Of a DNA stretch of 64,000 bases, positions 59,159-64,000 are shown piece after piece. The DNA is taken from assembly GCA_016125095.1 (NCBI GenBank), contig WGMK01000018.1:124001-188000 (forward strand), given 5' to 3'. This DNA comes from Candidatus Hydrogenedens sp. (GTDB lineage Bacteria > Hydrogenedentota > Hydrogenedentia > Hydrogenedentales > JAEUWI01). Every line of letters starts with the position of its first letter. Within the stretch, counting starts at the first letter, position 1. Under the pieces are notes generated by a model. That model ran no database searches, was not told where the DNA came from, and worked only from the letters and a program-made list of their open reading frames with translations. The position numbers and the translations under genes are program-made.

Positions 59159-61819
59159 CTAGGCCTTTTTCTTGGCGGCGGGCTTTTTCGCGGCGGCTTT
59201 TTTCTTCGCAGCCGGCTTCTTCGCAGCCGCCTTTTTCTTCGCGCCCTTCTTTGGCTTCCGCTCGGCGGCTTCCTTCAGCAGGGCGATGGCGTCGTCCAGG
59301 GTGATTTCGTCGGTCGTCCGGTCCTTCGGAATCGTGGCGTTGTAGGTGCCATCGGTCACGTAGGCGCCGTAGCGGCCGTCGCAGATCTCCGCCTTACCGC
59401 CGCCGGGCAGTTCGCCCACCACGCGCAGTACCGTCTTCTGGCCGCGCTGCTTTTTCGGCTCCTTCAGCAGTTCCGCCGCGCGCTCCATGGTAATGGTCAG
59501 CACGTCGTCGCCGGCCTTGAGGCTGCGGTAGTCGCCGTCGTGCACCACATACGGCCCAAACGGCCCGGTACCCGCGCGCACGCTCTTGCCCGTCTCCGGG
59601 TGCGCGCCCAGCTTGCGCGGCAGCGAGAGGTAAGCCAGGGCGGTTTCCAGGCTCACTTCGCCCGGCACGGTGCCCTTGGGCAGGCCCGAACGCTTCGGCT
59701 TCTTGCCGTCGTCGGTCACTTCGCCCAGCTGTACATACGGACCATACGGCCCGATCAACGCGTAAACGTTGTTGCCCGTCTCCGGATCCTTGCCGAGCGG
59801 TTCGTTGCTCTTGGCCTTCTGGAGCAACAGGTCCTTGGCGATATCCACCGTCAGCTCGTCGTAGGTGATGCCCTCGGGCAGCGTGACGGTGTTGTCGGTG
59901 CCGCCTTCGCCGCGCTGGATGAACGGCTGGCTCTTGCCCAGCCGCACCACATAGGGCGCGCCGTCGTCATCGGCACCGATGGGAATCGCCGGGAATTCGA
60001 TCTTGTCCTTCTCCGCCTCGATCTTTTCTTCCAGGCCATGGCCGAACTCGCCGTCGTCCGCGCCGAAATAAAAGGCCTTGAGGAAGTCGGTCCACTCGCG
60101 GCCGCCATTGGCGATACGGTCGAGGGCGTCTTCCATGCGCGCGGTGAAATCGAGGCCGACGTATTCCGCGAAGTGCTGCCGCAGCAGATGCGTGACCGCG
60201 ATACCGAGGAACGTGGGCACCAGCGTCTTGCCGCGCGCTTCCACATACTCGCGCTGCTGGATGGTCGAAATGGTGGGGGCATAGGTCGAGGGCCGCCCGA
60301 TGCCTTCTTCTTCCAGCCGCTTGATCAGCGAGGCCTCGGTGTAGCGTGCCGGGGGCTTGGTCGTGTGTTCGCAGGGCGCCACGCCGTTCAGCGCGATAGC
60401 GCCGCCGCCGCCCACCTGCATGCCCTCCGCCACCGGGGGCAGTTCGGCGTCTTCCTGGCGCGTGTCGGATACCTTCAGGAAGCCCGGGAAGGTGACTACC
60501 GAGCCGTTCGCGCGCAGGCCCGCCGTGCGGCCGCCCACGTTCGCCTCGATATCCACGCTGGTCTTCAACAGCTCGGCCTCGGCCATCTGGCTCGCCAGCG
60601 TGCGGTTCCAGATCAGGCGGTAGAGTTTCAGCTCGTCACCGTCCACGAAGCGCGCGGCTTCTTCCGGCGTGCGCGACAAGTGCGTCGGGCGGATGGCCTC
60701 GTGCGCTTCCTGCGCCGATTTCGACTTCGTCTGGAACTTGCGCACCTGGTGGTACTGCTCGCCAAAGAGTTTCCGCACCACGTCGCCGGCCTCGGCCAGC
60801 GCCTTGCCGCTCAGCGTCACCGAGTCGGTACGCATGTAGGTAATCAGGCCCTCGCGTTCGCCGCCGCCCAGATCCACGCCTTCATACAGGCGTTGCGCCA
60901 CCTGCATGGTGCGGCGCGGCGCGAAGCCCAAAAGCGAACTCGCCGCCTGCTGCAGGGTCGATGTGGTGAACGGGGGGTAGGGGCGCATCTTCGCCGCCTT
61001 CTGCTCCACGCGCGCCACCTGCCATGGCACGGCGCCTTGCAGCGCCTGCGCGAGCGATTCCGCCTCCGTCTTCTTCAGCCAGTGTACGGCTTCGCCCTTG
61101 AGCGCGCCGGTCGTCTCGTCGAAGTCCTTGCCCGAGGCGATGCGCTTGCCATCGAGCGAGCTCAGCGCCGCCTTAAAGGGCTTGCCCTCCGCCTCCAGCT
61201 CCGCCTCGATGTCCCAATACTCGGCGCTGCGGAACGCGCGGCGTTCCTCCTCGCGCTCCACCACCAGCCGCACGGCCACGCTCTGCACGCGGCCCGCGCT
61301 CAGGCGGCCGCGCACCTTCTTCCACAGCAGCGGCGACAGCTCGTAGCCGTAGAGCCGGTCAAGGATGCGGCGGCTTTCCTGCGCCCGCACCAGGCTGTCG
61401 TCCAGGTCGCGCGGGTTCGAAATCGCCTCGTTGATGGCTTCCTGCGTAATCTCGTGGAACGCGATGCGCCGCACCGGCACCTTAGGCTTCAGGGTTTCCA
61501 GCAAGTGCCAGCTGATGGCTTCTCCCTCGCGGTCCTCGTCGGTGGCCAGAACCACTTCGTCGGCCTTCGCCAGCAGCCCTTTCAGCGCGGTTATCTGCTT
61601 CTTGCTGTCCTTCTGGACCACGTAGATGGTCTCGAAGTTGTTGTTCACGTCCACCCCGAGCTTGGCCCAGGGCTTGTCTTTATACGCCGCCGGAATCTCG
61701 GCCGCCGACGACGGCAGATCGCGGATGTGCCCGTAGCTGGCCACGACTTCATAGCCTTTGCCGAGGAACCGGCCGATGGTTTTCGCCTTCGCCGGCGACT
61801 CTACGATCACAAGTTTCAT
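59159..61819 (-). CDS. topA: DNA topoisomerase I with lysine-rich tail
   Basis: 886 residues, a type IA topoisomerase relaxing negative supercoils. The TOPRIM domain opens with VESPAKAKTIGRFLG, keeps EDREGEA, and the active-site tyrosine is Tyr328 in LITYMRTDSV. The C-terminal part has topoisomerase-C-repeat units (IGPYGPYVQLG, TGPFGPYVVHDG, DGRYGAYVTDGTYNATIPKD) with no CxxC zinc fingers. The last about 30 residues are KKAAAKKPAAKK-type lysine/alanine repeats, like the histone-like protein 1.5 kb away. AGGAGG precedes the ATG. Confidence 0.96.
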   Translation of the reverse strand: MKLVIVESPAKAKTIGRFLGKGYEVVASYGHIRDLPSSAAEIPAAYKDKPWAKLGVDVNNNFETIYVVQKDSKKQITALKGLLAKADEVVLATDEDREGEAISWHLLETLKPKVPVRRIAFHEITQEAINEAISNPRDLDDSLVRAQESRRILDRLYGYELSPLLWKKVRGRLSAGRVQSVAVRLVVEREEERRAFRSAEYWDIEAELEAEGKPFKAALSSLDGKRIASGKDFDETTGALKGEAVHWLKKTEAESLAQALQGAVPWQVARVEQKAAKMRPYPPFTTSTLQQAASSLLGFAPRRTMQVAQRLYEGVDLGGGEREGLITYMRTDSVTLSGKALAEAGDVVRKLFGEQYHQVRKFQTKSKSAQEAHEAIRPTHLSRTPEEAARFVDGDELKLYRLIWNRTLASQMAEAELLKTSVDIEANVGGRTAGLRANGSVVTFPGFLKVSDTRQEDAELPPVAEGMQVGGGGAIALNGVAPCEHTTKPPARYTEASLIKRLEEEGIGRPSTYAPTISTIQQREYVEARGKTLVPTFLGIAVTHLLRQHFAEYVGLDFTARMEDALDRIANGGREWTDFLKAFYFGADDGEFGHGLEEKIEAEKDKIEFPAIPIGADDDGAPYVVRLGKSQPFIQRGEGGTDNTVTLPEGITYDELTVDIAKDLLLQKAKSNEPLGKDPETGNNVYALIGPYGPYVQLGEVTDDGKKPKRSGLPKGTVPGEVSLETALAYLSLPRKLGAHPETGKSVRAGTGPFGPYVVHDGDYRSLKAGDDVLTITMERAAELLKEPKKQRGQKTVLRVVGELPGGGKAEICDGRYGAYVTDGTYNATIPKDRTTDEITLDDAIALLKEAAERKPKKGAKKKAAAKKPAAKKKAAAKKPAAKKKA

Positions 61820-62072
61820 GCAGTCCTCCTTCAGACGGAACAGCGCGCAAGGCAGCGCATTCCGCTGCGGGCTCGGGAATCAGATAGGGGCGGGATCATC
61901 ACAAAAAAACGGCCCCCGTTCAAGCAGGCCCTTTTCGGGCGGTTTCGCCCCGCCCCGGAAATGCCGTATTCTACGCCCCGGAATCGAGGGTATCGAGCAT
62001 GGGTTTCCGTATCGCCGGGAGCGAATCGAAGCGGCGTTCCAATGCCGGAAAGGAGGGGAGAGGCGCCCGGGA

Positions 62073-63026
62073 TTGATTGCCGCCGCCGCTGCCATGTCCG
62101 CTGTAGACATCCTTCACTTCATGAACCACATGCGCGCCGAGCGCAACCTTTCCCGGAACACCATTCGCGCTTATCGCAACGACCTCGATCAGTTCTGCGA
62201 CTTTCTGGAGAACGGCGCGGCGGCATTCGCCCGCGAGCCCGACGAGGTCCGGACGACGGCCTCGCTCAAGGCGCTGGAGCGCGCCACGCGCGACGACGTG
62301 CGCCGGTTCCTCGCGCATTCGCGCACGGCCGGCGCGACCGCCAAGACCGCGGCCCGCAAGCTCGCCTCGCTTCGGGCGGCCTACAAATTCTTCACCCGCA
62401 CCGGCCGAATTATCGACGACCCGGCGTCGCAGGTGAAGACGCCGAAGCTGACGCGCGGGCTGCCGGAAACCCTTTCGGTGGCCGAGGTCGCCGCGCTGCT
62501 TGATGCCCCCGACAAGACCACGCCGCTCGGCAAGCGCGACCGCGCCGTGCTCGAGGTGCTGTATTCCAGCGGCATGCGCGCGAGCGAACTGACCGGGCTC
62601 AAGCAGGCCGACCTGAACCTGCGCGAGGGCAGCGCGCGGGTATTCGGCAAGCGCGCGAAGGAACGCATCGCCTACCTGGGCGAACCTGCGCTGGCGGCGC
62701 TCACTGAATACCTGCCTGTGCGTACGGCGCTTTGCGACGGTTCGCACGACGTGGTGTTTGTAAACGCGCGCGGCGGCGCGCTTACCGCGCGCAGCGTGCA
62801 GCGCATCGTCGATCTGCATTCCCGCAAGGCTTTGCCGATGCGCGAAGGCATTTCGCCGCATACGCTGCGGCACAGTTTCGCCACGCACCTGCTCGATGCA
62901 GGCGCCGATCTGCGCGTGGTGCAAGAGCTGCTCGGACACGACAGTCTTGCCAGCACGCAGGTCTACACGCACGTCAGCATCGATCGTCTCAAGGCGATCT
63001 ACCGCGACGCGCATCCGCATGCGTGA
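62073..63026 (+). CDS. xerD: XerC/XerD-type tyrosine recombinase
   Basis: 317 residues with the full set of tyrosine recombinase residues: Arg169 in GMRASELTGL, a beta-hairpin Lys in GKRAKERI, His263 and Arg266 in PHTLRHSFATHLL, His289 in GHDSLASTQ and nucleophile Tyr298 in VYTHV. The N-terminal core-binding domain carries RAERNLSRNTIRAYRNDL. XerC and XerD resolve chromosome dimers; sequence alone does not say which. I chose the TTG at 62073 because GGAGGGGAGAGG sits nine bases upstream; the ATG at 62094 is 30 bases from that site. It may equally be a phage or element integrase, but no att sites or other mobile genes are seen. Confidence 0.85.
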   Translation: MIAAAAAMSAVDILHFMNHMRAERNLSRNTIRAYRNDLDQFCDFLENGAAAFAREPDEVRTTASLKALERATRDDVRRFLAHSRTAGATAKTAARKLASLRAAYKFFTRTGRIIDDPASQVKTPKLTRGLPETLSVAEVAALLDAPDKTTPLGKRDRAVLEVLYSSGMRASELTGLKQADLNLREGSARVFGKRAKERIAYLGEPALAALTEYLPVRTALCDGSHDVVFVNARGGALTARSVQRIVDLHSRKALPMREGISPHTLRHSFATHLLDAGADLRVVQELLGHDSLASTQVYTHVSIDRLKAIYRDAHPHA

Positions 63027-63357
63027 GGACAAACTTTCCCGCAAAAAAAAGTTTCTGAAAAAAGTTCTTTACATTTCGTTAGTTGTTTGCTAAATGGAGG
63101 CTGTAACAGTTGAATCGCGGCACGCGCTCTGAAGCGATGTAGTTATCCAAACGCGCGCCGCCATCGTACACGCGAGCGAACGCTTCAGCAGTATCGGACG
63201 TTCACAACGCGCGGGCTTCGTGACTCAAGGGGAGCGAAGCAAAGTCCCGATTCGGTTACGACGATGCTCCGAGGATGCCGGCCTGTCGCCGGCGTCGCAC
63301 TAAGCTCGGACATCGAGGGGTGACATCCTGACATGACGAGAAGAGGAGAACGTTCAC
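63027..63357. other. 331-base intergenic region before the histone-like gene
   Basis: The first 80 bases are AT-rich (with an A8 run and TTTACA at 63068-63073 followed by TAAATG at 63091-63096, a weak promoter candidate). The remainder is mixed GC with a short GCCGGC-CTGTC-GCCGGC hairpin near 63280-63297. I see no gene, tRNA or riboswitch. Confidence 0.5.
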
Positions 63358-63687
63358 ATGGCCGCTGCTAAGAAGGCCGCCGCAAAGAAGCCGGCGGCGA
63401 AAAAACCGGCTGCAAAGAAGGCTGCCGCGAAGAAGCCGGCTGCGAAGAAGCCCGCTGCCAAGAAGGCTGCAGCAAAGAAGCCGGCCGCCAAGAAGCCGGC
63501 GGCGAAGAAGGCCGCCGCGAAGAAGCCGGCCGCCAAGAAGGCTGCTGCGAAGAAGCCGGCCGCCAAGAAGGCCGCCGCGAAGAAGCCGGCTGCCAAAAAG
63601 GCCGCGACCAAGAAGGTAGCCGCGAAGAAGCCGGCCGCCAAGAAGGTCGCGAAGAAGCCTGCCAAGAAGGCCGCGAAGAAGAAGTAA
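63358..63687 (+). CDS. Lysine/alanine-rich histone H1-like protein
   Basis: 109 residues made of KKPAA and KKAAA units (MAAAKKAAAKKPAAKKPAAK and onward), ending KKPAKKAAKKK. Apart from a few Val and Thr near the C-terminus (KKAATKKVAAKK) there is almost only Lys, Ala and Pro. Its layout is that of histone H1/Hc1-like bacterial nucleoid proteins (AlgP-like tails), which bind DNA by charge. GAGGAGA precedes the ATG by nine bases. It follows a long 331-base gap and is ended by a strong terminator, so it is its own unit. Confidence 0.8.
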   Translation: MAAAKKAAAKKPAAKKPAAKKAAAKKPAAKKPAAKKAAAKKPAAKKPAAKKAAAKKPAAKKAAAKKPAAKKAAAKKPAAKKAATKKVAAKKPAAKKVAKKPAKKAAKKK

Positions 63688-63716
63688 GCGCTTCTTCCCG
63701 ACATCGTTTTACGCAT

Positions 63717-63756
63717 TCAGCGCCAAGCCCACGGGGTCTGGCGCTGATTTCTTTTT
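63717..63756 (+). terminator. Rho-independent terminator after the histone-like gene
   Basis: Perfect 9-bp arms TCAGCGCCA (63717-63725) and TGGCGCTGA (63739-63747) with a 13-base loop, followed by TTTCTTTTT (63748-63756). Confidence 0.85.
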
Positions 63757-63828
63757 GTTCCGCTTGAGCCGGGCGTGTCCGCCGCCGCACACTGGAAGCG
63801 AACGGTGCGGCTATCCATGGAGGTTTAC

Positions 63829-64000
63829 ATGATCGAGCAGTGGTGCGAACGGCAACTGAAAGCGGCGGTAAAGAAATCGGGCGCGCCGGGCGCGGCGGCC
63901 TGCGCCGGCACGGACAAGGCGGCCGAGTTCACGGGAGCCTACGGGCTGAGCCAGCGCAAGCCCGAGCCGCAACCGGCGACTGCTGCCACGCTGTACGACA
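63829..64000 (+). CDS. 5' part of an unidentified gene, cut by the window edge
   Basis: An ATG at 63829 with GGAGG five bases upstream opens a frame of at least 57 codons with no stop to the end of the window: MIEQWCERQLKAAVKKSG, then Ala/Gly-rich and Pro-rich sequence. No signal or membrane helix in what is visible. Family unknown. Confidence 0.6.
   Translation, partial: MIEQWCERQLKAAVKKSGAPGAAACAGTDKAAEFTGAYGLSQRKPEPQPATAATLYD

Noticed and set aside
63027..63357. A riboswitch or structured leader before the histone-like gene
   Set aside because: Only one short GCCGGC hairpin is visible and no known riboswitch core could be recognised by eye.

Overview
The window looks like a chromosomal segment of a GC-rich, Gram-negative (diderm) bacterium. 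The evidence is signal peptidase II, several lipoprotein signals, a LolA-like periplasmic protein, a bifunctional PBP1A and DapF. The mix of a Gfo/Idh/MocA oxidoreductase, a PmoA/DUF6807 protein, a DUF1111 haem protein, secreted beta-propeller and beta-helix proteins, and a glycine/glutamate-rich linker after a signal peptide is what I associate with the Planctomycetes/Lentisphaerae/Hydrogenedentes neighbourhood. Candidatus Hydrogenedentota is my best guess; this is inference and there is no 16S gene here to test it. Many genes start with TTG behind a good Shine-Dalgarno, so several starts below were chosen from that signal.

Layout. 1-4.4 kb: end of an unknown gene, a Gfo/Idh/MocA oxidoreductase, a lipoprotein, a sigma-region-4-like regulator (minus), YqeY plus an overlapping methyltransferase, and an ankyrin protein behind a sigma-54-type promoter. 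4.6-8.9 kb: a secreted repeat protein with an EGEGE linker, a tandem tetra-haem DUF1111 protein, and a REP-associated tyrosine transposase (RAYT) with three copies of a 25-bp palindromic element. 8.9-16.3 kb: haloalkane dehalogenase, ddl-dapF (cell wall precursors), a secreted GH36-like protein, and a membrane protein coupled to a degenerate GH3 protein. 16.5-22.4 kb: clpB, a repeat block, a secreted propeller/toroid protein and two small proteins. 22.5-31.6 kb: a TPR protein, acyltransferase, hotdog thioesterase, lipoprotein plus ABC exporter, DUF6807 protein, AGCS symporter and a zinc-type oxidoreductase. 31.7-37.5 kb: PBP1A, a TSUP permease, and a FapA-like protein with an AAA ATPase. 37.5-40.6 kb (minus): pfaD-lspA-alpha/beta hydrolase joined by 4-bp overlaps. 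40.8-49.5 kb: membrane and periplasmic proteins, argD-argF, an FmdB zinc ribbon and a DUF4203 membrane protein around a perfect CIRCE operator, and a large secreted beta-helix protein. 49.6-54.8 kb: pilT, then a phage-shock-type operon (PilZ, PspA, PspB-like, PspC, PspB-like, PspC, DUF4097, small membrane protein) behind a sigma-54 promoter. 54.8-64 kb: a GT-C-like membrane protein, a hypothetical, an SGNH/TPR protein, topA, a XerC/D recombinase, a lysine/alanine histone-like protein and an edge-truncated gene.

The most interesting material is the sigma-54-controlled psp operon with tandemly duplicated PspB-PspC pairs and a candidate enhancer site; the CIRCE operator beside genes that are not classical chaperones; the RAYT gene carrying its own REP-like palindrome inside its coding sequence; a DapF whose second catalytic cysteine is serine; and an orphan PfaD in an operon with lspA. 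No rRNA, tRNA, CRISPR array or prophage was seen.
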